DNA of 64,000 bases from Rhyacophila brunnea (taxonomy: Eukaryota > Arthropoda > Insecta > Trichoptera > Rhyacophilidae): the NCBI GenBank assembly GCA_022495005.1, contig JAGYXB010000612.1, positions 1,364,001 through 1,428,000 of the forward strand, in the 5' to 3' direction. Positions 1-11,779 of this stretch are shown here, piece by piece (position 1 is the stretch's first letter; the number at the start of each line of letters is the position of its first letter). The translations under genes and the position numbers were made by a program. The notes beneath the pieces were generated by a model. That model saw nothing but the letters and a program-made list of their open reading frames with translations, did no database searches and had not been told where the DNA came from.

Positions 1-19
1 AACACATTAAAATAATATA

Positions 20-195
20 CTTACATAAGAACAATTAATCAAGAAAAATACTCCGATTGATCGTATAGTTTCCACTAAATATATTTTAATATCATGTTTC
101 TTATGCTGAAATAATACACATTAATAAATATAAATCACTACGCTACTTGAACTTATACGCACGTATTAAGTCTATACCTCTAAGACTATAGATAT
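20..195. repeat. Left flanking direct repeat of array copy 1
   Basis: About 175 bases here recur in the same orientation at roughly 2445-2610. Shared stretches include tatagtttccactaaa, ttatgctgaaat and aaatcactacgcta. The pair brackets the minisatellite array. It may be a terminal direct repeat of one composite element or a flanking segment duplicated with it. No coding potential was seen. Confidence 0.7.
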
Positions 196-299
196 ATCTT
201 ACCTACTTTTAGATAATTTCCCAAGTATAACCTAGTATATAAAAAAAATACTTATAATTTTGCAATATCGATTCTCTGATTATAATCTATAATATAAAA

Positions 300-2400
300 A
301 TCAATATTTGTTAGTTTGTTTGTTCGTATTTTATGCGCTGCCATACCGTTCATCCGATTGCGATAAGACTTTGTCATCTTATTGCTTGCACTTGCGCGCA
401 GATTATAGACTATATCTTATACATAAAAATGAAAGTCTGTCTGTCTGTCTGACCTATGCGTTCCTATACCATTCATCCGATTGCGATGAAATTTTGGTGC
501 ATTGATGTGTGCACTACGGGTGCGAGTCATGGACGCTAAATGTGAAAGCAGCTGAAATGGTGGATTGCTTTGAGAGAAAGATCCTTAGGCGGATATACGG
601 ACCCATGAATGATGATGGGGAGTGGAGAATTAGGTACAACACGGAACTATACCGCTTATACCAAGATTCAAAACTCTCCAACTTCATAAAACTCCAGAGG
701 CTAAGCTGGGCAGGCCATGTCCAGAGCATGCCTGAGTCGCGGATACCGAAGAAGATCCTCGAAGGAAACCCAGGAGGGAAAAGGGGAAAAAGGGAAAAGT
801 GGGAAAGCCACGCACACGATGGGGTTACAAAAGATGCCAACCAGATACTAAAAATCAGGAACTGGAAAAGACGTGCGGAGGACCGTTCCGGCTGGAGGAC
901 AGCGGTGGAGGATGCCAGGGCTCGACTTGAGCTGTAGCGCCATCGAAGAAGAAGAAGATGTGTGCACACCCGCAAAGGTTTCTGAATTAGAAAAACTATC
1001 TTCTACTTCTTCATTATACCTTCTTTTATTCATATGGTTCCTATACCATTCATCGGATTGCGATGAAACCTTCGCCAGTTGTTGTGGCAACACCCGCAAA
1101 GGTTTCTGAATTAGTACAACCATCTTCTTCTTCTTCGCCGTCTTCATTCTATATTCTTTTATTCGTATGATTCCTATACCATTCGTCCGATTGCAATGAA
1201 ACTTTCGTCAGTTGTTGTGCCCACACCTGCGAAGGTTTCTGAATTAGTACAACAATTTTCTTCAACCTTTTCTTCTATTCTATCTTCTTCTATTCGTATG
1301 CGTTCTTATACCATTCATCCGTTTGCGATGAAATTTTGATCAGTTGTTGTGCGCATGCCCGCGAAGTTTACTGAATTAGAAAAACCATCTTCTTCGTTAT
1401 ATCTTCTTTTATTCGCATGGTTCCTATACCATTTATCGGATGGCGATGAAACCATCGTCAGTTGTTGTGGTAACAGCTGCAAAGGTTTCTGAATTAGTAC
1501 AACCATTTTCTTCCTCTTCTATTCGTATGCGTTCTTATACCATTCATCCGATTGCGATGAAATTTTGATCAGTTGTTGTGCGCATGCCCGCAAAGATTTC
1601 TGAATTAGAAAAACTATCTCTTCTTCTTCATTATATCTTCTTTTATTCATATGGTTCCTATACCATTCATCGGATTGCGATGAAACCTTCGTCAGTTGTT
1701 GTGCTAACACATGCAAAGGTTTCTGAGTTAGTACAACCGTCTTCTTCTTCTTCATCGTCTTTATTCTATATTCTTTTATTCGTATGATTCCTATATAATT
1801 CGTCCGATTGCAATAAAACGTACGTCAATTGTTGTGCCCACACCTACGAAGGTTTCTGAATTAGTACAACAATATTTTTCCTCTTCTTCTATTTGTATGC
1901 GTTCCTATTCCATTCATACGATTTCAATAAAACTTTCGTCGGTAATTGTACCAACACCCGCGAAGGTTTCTAAATTAGTACAATTATCTTCTTCTTCTTC
2001 TTCTATTCGTATGCGTTCTTATAACATTCATCAGATTGCGATGAAATTTTTTTCAGTTGTTGTTCGCACACCTGGGATGGTTAGCATTAAATAAAATACA
2101 AAGTTTGTTGTTTGTTTGTTCCATCCAATTTTGAATTTTTTACTACATATTAATACTATTAATAACGTTTGCATATTTTGGATTCGATTTTAATTTACTG
2201 TTCTTTTGTTTGACCTTTTCTCCTATTAGAATTACTTTCATATTGTCATATTGTATTACACAGATATTTTATTATTAAAAAGATAATTTAATTATTATTT
2301 TTTAAATATCTAAGGTAAATGTATCCACTAAGCAACCCTGTGCGAAGCCGGGTATCTCACCTATAATATAATTTGAAAACACTGATCTTATTGTATCATG
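300..2400 (+). repeat. Minisatellite-bearing repeat element, copy 1
   Basis: This element contains a left part at 300-503 with a (GTCT)n run at 432-452, about nine diverged ~115-base units from 967 to 2095, and a right part at 2095-2370 that ends near the motif gtgcgaagccgggta. Each unit carries ccgcaaaggtttctgaatta, a CTT-rich tract and a segment like ccattcatccgattgcgatg. The same three parts occur in reverse order and opposite strand at about 30915-35290, so this is one family. The small open frames in the units run on both strands and come from the repeat, so I do not call genes here. Confidence 0.85.
515..956 (+). pseudogene. C-terminal fragment of a non-LTR retrotransposon RT
   Basis: The frame at 509-937 encodes the conserved tail that follows the RT domain in many arthropod non-LTR elements: YGCESWTL near the start, FERKILRRIYGP, GEWRIRYNTELY, LQRLSWAGHV, the basic KRGKREK stretch, and RNWKRRAEDRSGWR near the end. 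There is no palm domain, so the copy is 5'-truncated. It ends in a short (GAA)n tail. The 11-base sequence GATGTGTGCAC lies at 504-514 and again at 957-967, which fits target-primed insertion into a pre-existing array unit. The clade (RTE-like or related) cannot be fixed from this tail. Confidence 0.85.
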
Positions 2401-2444
2401 TAATTAAGTATTCCTAAAAATCGGATTTCAAAACACGTTAAATA

Positions 2445-2610
2445 TTTATATAAGAATAATTAAAAACAAAAATAATTCAATCTTATAGTTTCCACTAAAA
2501 TTATTTAATGTTATGTTTATTATGCTGAAATATTTACACATTATAAAAATTAAATCACTACGCTATGTGTATCTATACGCACGTAGTAAGTCTATAATAT
2601 ACCCACCTTT
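2445..2610. repeat. Right flanking direct repeat of array copy 1
   Basis: This is the partner of the repeat at 20-195, in the same orientation and with moderate divergence. It follows the right part of the array element. No gene is seen. Confidence 0.7.
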
Positions 2611-5555
2611 CGAGAATTTCATAACAAGAGGTTTTCTAGTCTATGTTAAAATAAATATATTGTATCTCCATAAAAATGTACTTTCATACATATTATATAT
2701 TGCCAAACTGGTAGGTGCGCAGTGTTGCGAAGGGAGGCACGAAAAGTTTTACACAAATAAAGCCACGTCATGATTACAGTTTGCAAATAAAGTTTATAAA
2801 ACTGCCGCTAGTTATAAACTACATAAAAACAGTCCTTAAAAACGTTGTTTGTAAACCTGTCTGAAGATAATATGTAGACTAATTTTTTAATACCTCACTT
2901 CTATACTATTGTTGAGTGTGCTGGCAATCTCGTGAAAAAATGATATACAAGGATCAAATCATAATATTGAAATTTGAGGCAAATTTGTTTACGAATGATA
3001 ACTGTTGTTAAACTTGTCTATTTAGTTAAAATTAAAAAAAAAGTGAATAAATCAATGCAAAGACCACTAATGCATTGACTGATTTAAAAAGACAAAGTGA
3101 AGGCATACATAAAAAAAATGGAGCTTTGGAAATCAAAATTTAAAAAAAAATCGTCATGTTTCCACTTTTAAATGATTTTGCGCCAGATATATTGAAGCAA
3201 ACAAAAATCTATTTACTGAGCGTTATGATAGTTTGCTAATGCACTTTCCCCATTATTTATTTCACAAATTTACTCTAATAGTAAAAAAATCATTTGATTT
3301 CAAAACTATGATATATTAAATATGTAGGTAGTTGTACGTTTGATGTGATACCTATATCATGATTGATATATGTAATGATAACTCCCGTGTATGTGTATAA
3401 TTTAGGAAACACTACATTATAGTACCACACTGCCCTTAACCTCAGATATAGGTAGGTGGGCCCGACAAATATCCTGGCCTAGGGGCTCGCTTTTCGCAAA
3501 ATCTTTTTTACACATCAATCGCATGAAAAACAAATTAATTTAAAAATGAATAAATATAATATAGTAGTAAAACCTTGTTTATTATTTATATATTTAAGTT
3601 TTCTTCATTTTTGTATTAGTGCCTACATTTTTGACTATTTAAAAAGGTGTCTGAATTATTTAATGAAATAGAGGGGGGAGGCGCCAAGTTTCGATTGTTT
3701 TAAAAAAGGAGGCGTAATAACATTACGTTTAGAAATCACTGATGTATTTGATAGGAACCGTAATTTAATACTTGTGTATTTTTGTAGATACTAAACATTA
3801 TACTTACCTACATATAATAAAACAATCATTAGATTTACTTAGGTAGAAGATAACGGTGTGAAAGACCCCTTACTTCAAAAATTGTACTGAATTCCACACC
3901 ACCGTGGAGGTACAGTTAAATTGCGGGTTTTTTTAAATCTGTGGTTTTTCCATTACGCCTATTTCATTGTACTACGTTTTAACTTAATTTTCTAAGCATA
4001 ACATATTATACAAACTACAAATGAATATATTTACATAATATTATCTAATTAAAATTTAAATGGTGACTCATAACTTTATATTATAATATAAAACAACCGA
4101 AATAATAAAACTACCTACTATTATATTTCTAAGAAAAATACTCACTTTCTGAAATGCAAAATATTAAGAATAACATTACCTACATAATATATACAAAATA
4201 CATAAAACATTTTATACATGTGATAGAGGTATTTTTTGCAATTTACATTAAATTTAGTCAATACCATTATGTACGGACTATGTCCAAAACGGTATACCAA
4301 CATAAATGAATTGATTTTACAGACATGGGGTGCAGAGAAATAATATTATATTATATTTATACCTACATCATATTGAATATGATAACATTTTTATAATAAA
4401 ATAATATTATTTGGTACTTATGACATTAAAAGCAAAATTAATAATTAGTAGGTAATCTTAAATGTATTAGTCCTACCTAACTAAAATTCACAGATTTCAG
4501 GGACATAATAACATGGAGTTAATGTTATAGTATAATAACTACATGTAAATGCAACAGTTTCAATATAATTAATTATTTAGACATGTACCTACTCACTAAT
4601 ATTATTTTGTATAAAATAAAAAAGATAAAAATAAATATCAGTAAGCAATTATTCATTAGACGTAACCAACTGAAAGAAATCATAGTGTTTCGTACCACGA
4701 GAAAGTCGTGTATACTATTGAAAATATTTAAAATACTTTCTGCGACTATTGTATACCTACATACTTCATAAACAAAAGAATATCTAGTTGTATTTGAAAT
4801 GCATGTCCTGACTAAATATTCTTTTCGGGCATAAGTTATTATTAGTAATTTATAACTACAATATAATTTATTATAGAGGTAGAATATGCAAGTACTCATA
4901 GGTACAAAGGCAAACCGACCGCTTGCTGTGCGTTTTTGTGCAGGTCACTCGAGGTAGGTATATTTTCAAATGCACATGTTCCACAAACTGATGTAAACTT
5001 TACAGACCTTGTAAATAAGGGTTTGTATTCTTCTAAATCTGGGTAAAAAGGTTTTTATGACCTGCCCGAGATACCGGGAATTTTCGGTAAGTGTTTGGGA
5101 ATAAACGTCATATGAAGCAAAGTTAACATGATAAAATGAACACTAATAACATTACATTAAGGGTTATTTTAGTATATTATCGTCAGATGCAGTGAACATT
5201 TTAAACTTCAAGGTTCGTTATATTATGGGATGTTTTATACGAGCGCATCAGTCATATAATTAAATTGAACAAACACATAAATTGTTCTTGCTGTTCTAAC
5301 AAATAACATTTTATAATAGTGTCTCACTTTGCAAAATTATTACGTGGGTTTCTCTAACGTATATCTTTTTACATAGCCCTATCACTGTCTTATCAAAATA
5401 TCGATCAGACTTTGGAAATTGATTAATTTTATATAGAAAACATTCAATTAAACTACTTGTGCATTTTTATTTTTACGCATAAGCATTTTATCTACAAATA
5501 GCTAAAAGTAGATTTTTCTGTATATAATAATAAATGGGGTATCCATGATTTAAGG
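2611..5555. other. AT-rich stretch without recognisable genes
   Basis: Long A and T runs, short low-complexity frames on both strands (for example 4573-4899 opposite 4583-4771) and scattered TAGGTAGG-type words fill this stretch. I recognise no protein, RNA gene or bounded element in it. Confidence 0.6.
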
Positions 5556-5559
5556 GCCT

Positions 5560-6500
5560 AAATAAAGTGCGAGTCCTTCATGGCAACGGGAGTGTTAACA
5601 GGAATGCTTCACCGCCGAAAACAATAATTCTGTCAACCATACTTACCTTCGGCGACCTTTCTTCGCAGCCTCTAAAGGACCCGGCCAGTTCTCAGAAATT
5701 CGTGTCGGTACGCAGCCAACTGATTTCAAATCGGCCACCGTCGCCCGACCGAGACTAAAATGATCGCGAGTCGGCTAGCCGATAAACGCCAAAATCTGGG
5801 CGACAACACTATCACTGGCATAGATCAACTTGGAGACGTGATAAACTTTAAAGCAAATGACTCCAGACTATTTTGAGGATACAAGAAGATGCCCCGTGCA
5901 ATGTTACGTACGGATCATCTCTGACAACGCAGTTCCAGCTAATAAAATCACCACAAATTTCGTTACAAACCGCGGCACACTAAATCCAAGATAGGTACAG
6001 TGACTTCTAACCAAGATATCCGATATATATTTTCATATTCGTATTCTTCAATATCACCGGCCCGCCTCTTTTGGATGTTATTTCTTTACTCGAAGATGAA
6101 CGCAGCAATTTTTACAAAAAAAATATGTACTCGCGATGATGGAACCATTTTTTATCACTAGCAGCCGTTCACATTCCGCCATTTTTGCCAGAAACATCGT
6201 ATGGACATAAGCGATATCTTCATCTCTTGACAAGAAATCAGCGCATTGAACAATAATAGTTTCCATTCTATCTGATGAAAACTCGCAACGTCAGGAGCGA
6301 TGACATCATGACGGAAGGCATGCAAAACCGCCGACACCTATATAAAACATCTCCTGAAGGATGGAAGCCATCAAAAGACAGCAACGCCTTACACCATCGT
6401 AAAGCCAGGAGCTTGGGCTTCCAACACAAGCTGCAAGGTAATACGTGTAAAGCAAGAAAACGACGTGGGCCGCTCCACGCACCTACCTACATGTAGGTAA
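5560..6500. other. Higher-GC island of unknown origin
   Basis: Composition changes to more GC-rich DNA with codon-like texture. Short frames at 5567-5758, 6078-6266 (minus) and 6275-6496 are interrupted by stops, and none shows a motif I recognise. It may be a decayed transposon interior. I assign no function. Confidence 0.4.
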
Positions 6501-6849
6501 CTTTAGGTAACTATTTAAACATATCGCGAATTAAAAATACCTACGCCGTAAAAAACTGAGCAAAGGTTAATAGCCTCCAGCAATTGTTTTATCATAATTC
6601 GAACATTTGTTATATACTAAAATCATGCCTTAAAGATATAACTTTTAAATCGATTTTTGTATATCAAATTATTGGTTAAACCAATTGAAAATCGTACAGC
6701 GCATACTAAACTTAATCCTTGACACCGTAAAATCAATTTTATAATATGAAAGTAATTTCGTTCATCCATAACTATTCATTTTTATTAGGAATCAAATTTA
6801 ACCTTCTAAATTTTAATCCTTATAATTATAAAAATTACAGCAGATAGTC

Positions 6850-7396
6850 AGATATGTGAGGCGTCTAATTACAAAAAGCGACAAGTCCACAATTCAATAT
6901 TTTCGGGAAACAACGTTTTTATGTTTCAAGCTTCAATTATTTGTTTTAACGTGAGATTATTTTTCCGTTGTATTCTATGTCGAAATTAGAACCAAATGGC
7001 AATTTGTTTCAGCCGATAAACTCTTAAATGTAATTAATATAGGCAAAATAAAATTGGACGTAGCGCTATTTGTACCTCACTTTTTAATTTACTCCGCATA
7101 AGGCACATATTTCCGTGGCACTGTTATGAGTTTACCAGGTGCTACAGCATGGGAGACGCCCTTTTCAATATTGAACGTTCCCTTATTGGTTTACTTAAAC
7201 ACGCGCGAAATCAACCAAGCGTTAAATAACATGAAACACGGACTTGGCGCTTTTTGTAATAAATCGAGACTTAAAATATTTTTTTTCGTAGGGTACATAT
7301 TGTGTAGAATTATACAAAGAACACGTGCGTATTTTTTTCTCGATTTTGACCAAATGTGGACTTATCGCTTTTTGGAATTAGACGCCTCATGTCATC
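6850..7396. mobile_element. Inverted-repeat miniature element, ~547 bp
   Basis: The left end, starting near 6851, reads gatatgtgaggcgtctaatt followed by caaaaagcg and aagtccac. The right end at 7356-7396 carries the reverse complement: gtggactta, cgctttttg, aattagacgcctcatg. The inverted repeats span about 40 bases with a few mismatches and indels. The frame at 7126-7545 runs through the right end into flanking DNA and resembles no known protein. No clear target duplication could be fixed, so the superfamily is open. Confidence 0.75.
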
Positions 7397-7611
7397 TATA
7401 TAACTTAATTTTTATTTTGTCCGAATTCGAAAATTCGTTGAACAAATTAATTAAATCCCCATTCCGCATCATCAGATTCTATAGCAAGCAATACGATTAT
7501 GATTTACATAGAGCCGTTCCGCGCTTCGCAAAGATTTCAAAATAATGACCTAGTACCCGTGATTGCCGCACCAAAAACGCCATGTGTGCTGTGGGTATAA
7601 AAAATCGAGAT

Positions 7612-7923
7612 CAGTGGGTCTATTCTATACCTATCGACCGCTAAAGTGATAAAGTGATAAATATCATCAAACTTAGGGTAGGTTTGTATTAAAATATTAG
7701 CACTTATTGTAACAATTACACGAAGTTGGTTTTTATTGTTGCAATAAGTGCTATATTTTAACAGCACCTATCTTACTGCTGTTAAAATAAAGCACTTATT
7801 GCAACAATAAAAACCAACTTCGTGTAATTGTTACAATAAGTGCTAATATTTTGATACAAACCTACCCTAAGTTTGATACTATTTATCACTTTAGCGTTCG
7901 ATAAGTATAGAATAGACCCACAG
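7612..7923. mobile_element. Near-perfect foldback element, copy 1
   Basis: Nearly the whole ~310 bases is a palindrome. The left arm begins CAGTGGGTCTATTCTATAC and runs through tagggtaggtttgtatt, tagcacttattgtaac and aacttcg-type sequence; the right arm is its reverse complement. A central loop of about 10 bases (acctatctta) separates two aacagc-type ends. A second complete copy lies at 25928-26243 and a terminal fragment at about 30715-30751. The CAGTGG terminus suggests hAT affinity, but I found no 8-bp duplication. Confidence 0.9.
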
Positions 7924-8032
7924 GACTATGAAAAGTCCACTTGCGGACTGGTACCCGTCGCGAGCAGTCGCCTTTCAATACGCTCCGATACCAGCCGAGA
8001 TCTACACACCTACAAGATACCTCGCAGAAATC

Positions 8033-8176
8033 CGCCGACCAAGCAAATTACCTATTTGCTATCACCGCCGCAAACGACCAGTCGACCAATTCACCGACTT
8101 CACCCGCCGACCAAGCAAATTACCTATTTGCTACCATCACCGCAAGTGACCAGATGACCAATTCACCGACTTCACA
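8033..8176 (+). repeat. 71-base direct duplication upstream of ORF1
   Basis: The stretch beginning ccgccgaccaagcaaattac near 8033 recurs at 8103, and accaattcaccgacttcac occurs at about 8086 and 8157. The two units lie directly before the first ORF1 start codon at 8177, where the 5' UTR of a non-LTR element would be. Confidence 0.85.
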
Positions 8177-8904
8177 ATGGAGCAAATCTACACCGAGATC
8201 ACAAGACTCTCTAAATATAAACCGACCAGGCTACGGGACCTCTTGACGCTCCACTTCCTGCTCTTGACGGCATATCAAGAGGAAGCCGAGGCAGCTTTTC
8301 ACGCTGACCCACCCACCCGACCACATACCTGGAGGATGAACAACGCTAGATCAAACACGCCACGACGAATAACATCACACACATGGACCAACAGGAGCAC
8401 AAAACACTACTACAGATCACCTTCATTCACGCTAATTAAGCAAGCAGACCCCGTCTCACACACAAGGCACGAGACCGACCGAATATCCGTCGTTATCAGA
8501 GGCTTCTCGATCGGCATCAACACGGAAGACATCACTAATGACTTACTTCGCAAAGGCTTCCCGATCGTCAACGTCCGGAGGATGACCCGGGGCAGGAGCC
8601 AGCATCCGAAGCCTCTTGTCCTGTCAAACTCCTGGACAACGACAGAGGGAGACAGATCTACACTCTACAACACGCATTACACCGCAGACTAAGCATCGAA
8701 TCACCGAGGAGGAGCTGCAACACACACTACAGCCCGAATCGACTCAACTCTACAACAACTCAAACCGACACCAATAGTGACTGACAATCACCACGTGGCC
8801 AACACTGAGCAAGAATTAACTAACCTAGAAGATACAAAACACCACGCGAAGGCTCTCCTGGACGATGACAGCAACATCTCCTACGCCGAACTCCCACATC
8901 ACCG

Positions 8905-9105
8905 ACCAGACAAACAACAGAGACCCCGGAAACCGAAACAGCTGAGACCCCGGAAACTGAAATACCTGTAACCCCAGAAAATGAAACAGCAGAGACCCCA
9001 GAAACCGAAAATGCAGAAACCTCGGAAACCGAAATAGATGAGACTCCGGAAACGGAAATTCCTGAGACCCCGGTAATCGACATAGCAGAGACACCGGAAC
9101 CTGAA
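8905..9105 (+). repeat. Tandem acidic-peptide coding repeat
   Basis: Imperfect 18-30-base units of the type gagaccccggaaaccgaa encode repeated ETPETE peptides in the second ORF1 frame. Large minus-strand open frames over this tract (8820-9212 and shorter ones) are by-products of the repeat. Confidence 0.8.
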
Positions 9106-9399
9106 CCCACCATAATACGACAAATCCGAGAAATCACGAAAGACCTGAAGGAACGCAAAACAGAATACTCCGAAGAAGTCCTGAGGCAATTTATTTCAAA
9201 TATCAAATACACGCGGACTATACTAGACTACGACGAATTCCAAGCAATGGACCACCTCCTAGACGACTACCAAGATGCAGTGTTTAGCCGCCTACGCGGT
9301 GGAAGCAACCCGGCCAAAAATTGACGGACGCCAGCGTGAAGTTTGTTCTACGCAACACTTTTTTATACTTACTCCAGACCATACCCCTGAGAACTCCAA

Positions 9400-9436
9400 C
9401 CCGGCCTCGCTCGGTCGCGAAGCCACCGAGGCCGGG
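9400..9436 (+). other. Stem-loop near the end of the ORF1 element
   Basis: A GC-rich stem (cccggcctcg against cgaggccggg) encloses a loop containing tcggtcgcgaagccac. An almost identical loop on a similar stem lies on the minus strand at 18780-18819. It may be a 3' UTR structure of this retrotransposon family. Confidence 0.65.
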
Positions 9437-9480
9437 CTCACCAAGAACATCATGCTTTCTTACAGATAGGAACCACATAT

Positions 9481-10300
9481 ATCGGGAATAGGCCATAACG
9501 TTCGCCTAGGAGTCCCTAATGAGAAGTACAATACCCCAAGTTAGTATGAAAAGTCAATCTACTCCAGAGATCAGTCTACGCTAGTAGGCTACATCCAGCA
9601 GTCAGTCTTGTTACGGTTATCACCTTACAAAGGTTTCCGGCTTGACAAGTAGCACTCGCCTAGGAAGTCTGGTCGACTCCCCTTGAGGGTAACCAGCGCA
9701 GCCAGCCAGCCACCAACGGGAGTTCAAGTGTATTTCAGGCTGCAATTCCGATCATTACTTGCTGTCAATCCCCTGTGGATCTCGACGTTACTGCTTGTAC
9801 ACGAAATCAGTGTCTAGATGTACCTTCATAAATAATACAGCAATTCTGAAATTTGATAACAAACTTTTGTATAAAAAACAATCAATATTTAATACATTGG
9901 ATAGGCTTATCGCCTCTCACAGAGATGGAACTATAGTAATTTTCTGAACAATAATATACGAATCCAATTTAAGATAACTAGACTCTTATATATTTTCTTT
10001 ATGAATTACTCACAATAATTTTCACATAGTGAATACTGTTTTCTATGGCACTCCCATGAGGTATGAATGTCTCCAAATGGACATAATTATGCTCTTTCAA
10101 AATTAAATAAATTTCAATATGGCTTTTTGATTATTAGCATGTATAATAATTGTAACTCAAGTGTACTTGTTAGAAATGAATATGGATTTTAACCATTTTT
10201 TGTGTAGCACAGTCTACTACATTATTTTTAAAAATATCATAACAAGATAATGATGGTATACTTCAAATTAAACTTAAATTATTATATTGTTAAATACTAA
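9481..10300. other. No recognisable gene
   Basis: Up to about 9750 the sequence is of mixed composition and may be the tail of the preceding retrotransposon. Beyond that it is AT-rich. No motif was recognised. Confidence 0.5.
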
Positions 10301-10542
10301 GGGACGGCACATGTTGCCCGGTACATGTATTATGTAATAATAAGTCTAAATCCCGACAAGGTCGATTCTTCATCGATACGATGCAGAATACCATATTGCG
10401 GGTGTCTCTCAGTGGAAGACAATGAATGCGGTGTACCTTGGAGGGGTACATAACCTTGTAACTTGTATGACTAACACGCGGTGTTATCCATTCATTGATG
10501 TTTCAGGAGATAAGACAGCTTCGGTGCTCTCATGTATACTTA

Positions 10543-10880
10543 ACGCGAAGGGTGGCTTACACGCTATCGCTGTGAAGCATGAAAGTATGAATACTTATTG
10601 AACTATACTTATTATAGAAATGACAACACAGTATATAAAAGACGCTTGATGTTTCCATCCAGCATGTGTCGGATACAGAACATACTGTGGTTCGACATCG
10701 GTACTTACATATGTACTCAGTGCGAAGGATGGCTTGCACGCTATCGCTGTACAACATGAACGTACGATCACTTACTTAACCATACTTAATATTGAAGTGA
10801 CAAATATTATGTAAACAAAAACCGCAAGATGCATACATCTAGCATGTGTCAAACACAGAGCAATCTGTGGTTCGACCATC
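10543..10880. repeat. 178-base tandem duplication
   Basis: The block beginning gcgaagggtggcttacacgc at 10543 is repeated from 10721 as gcgaaggatggcttgcacgc. Both units carry acgctatcgctgt, a segment like ccagcatgtgtc (agcatgtgtc in the second unit) and ctgtggttcgac. Two units are present with roughly 80 percent similarity by eye. The surrounding 10300-11290 has no recognisable gene. Confidence 0.8.
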
Positions 10881-11463
10881 ACCCCTTTCGCCAAGTGACG
10901 ATGAAATATGGATGATCTTCCTTGGAACTCGTGGGCACGGATAAACACTGTTTGGTGCTTACAAGGCTAGTCAAACAAATGCAACTTTCCAGGACTAGAC
11001 GCGAAGAAGCGTCCGCTGTCTCGGAACCATAGCTAATCCGAGGCAGTTAAGAGTGCTACCACAGAACTTTGCAAGGAACGGGGTGGTCAAACTAAGACAC
11101 ATATGACATATCAGGGAAGAAGATAGATCGTAGAAAAGGGGTTCACATCCACCTACCATGTGAAGTGCCCGTAAAAGTGCACAGATGGCTGGAGACAACA
11201 CACACAAAACCTTAAGTAAATAAATATGTAAGTAAAATTAACTGAGACCCTGAGAAATCACAAGGATTCTCTCAGTAGGCGGGATATTATCCTGGCAACA
11301 CTTGACGTGCGCTCGGAAATATGTAGGATTTACTTGCACTGAAACATCGTGCAAATTTGCATTTGTTATTGGTTAATAATAATGAACCTAGTAACACCTA
11401 GATTTCTGTGACTCCCGCCACGTGAAATCTGTGTTCAGCTTCTTCTCTTCTTCTTCCACGGTG

Positions 11464-11775
11464 CTACATCCCGGGGTGGTATTTGGCCTCCTCCACAACC
11501 ACTCTCCACTCACTCCGGTCTCTCGCCACACTTCTCCAGTTACTGGGTCTTCCTATATGAAACCAGTCCACTTCTACGGCGTCAGCCCATCTCCTTCTTG
11601 GACGGCCTCTGGGTCTCTTCCGTTGGGGTAGCCACTTCGTCATGATCCTTGGCGCTCTAACTTCAGGCATTCTCTCCACATGTCCCGCCCATCGTAGTCT
11701 TTGGGACTTACAGTATCTTATGATTGTTTGCTGTTCAATCATTCTGTGTTCAGCTAGAAATGAGGAATTAAACAA
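11464..11775 (-). pseudogene. C-terminal fragment of a non-LTR RT
   Basis: The minus frame of 103 aa contains the RT-tail signature: RMIEQQTIIRYCKSQRLRWAGHV split over two lines of sequence, then ERMPEVRAPR, the basic RPRGRPRRRWADAV, and SNWRSVARDRSEWR near the end. The palm domain is missing, so it is a truncated dead copy, of a different family from that at 515-956. A stop follows PGM at the low-coordinate end. Confidence 0.85.
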
Positions 11776-11779
11776 GACA

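Larger units (their letters stand above)
7930..9480 (+). pseudogene. Non-LTR retrotransposon ORF1 region, Jockey-like
   Basis: Two frames look like successive parts of one ORF1. The first (8177-8692, 171 aa) contains ISVVIRGFSIGINTEDI and a following GFPIVNVRRMTRG, which resembles the PRE_C2HC region upstream of zinc knuckles in Jockey ORF1 proteins. The second frame (about 8890-9322) begins with imperfect ETPETE acidic repeats and continues into a charged segment ending in SRLRGGSNPAKN and a stop. No zinc knuckle, endonuclease or RT follows, so the copy is incomplete. A 71-base direct duplication precedes it and a stem-loop follows it. ORF1 identity is moderately certain. Confidence 0.6.

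Noticed and set aside
848..2094. Several open frames with NKRRYNEE-type peptides
   Set aside because: They are translations of the minisatellite units and shift with the unit variants on both strands.
4573..4899. A membrane-protein-like minus frame of 108 aa
   Set aside because: AT-rich low-complexity DNA gives hydrophobic translations; the opposite strand is also open and there are no motifs.
8820..9212. Minus-strand genes with GVSGISVSGVS-type repeats
   Set aside because: They are antisense translations of the ETPETE-coding tandem repeat.
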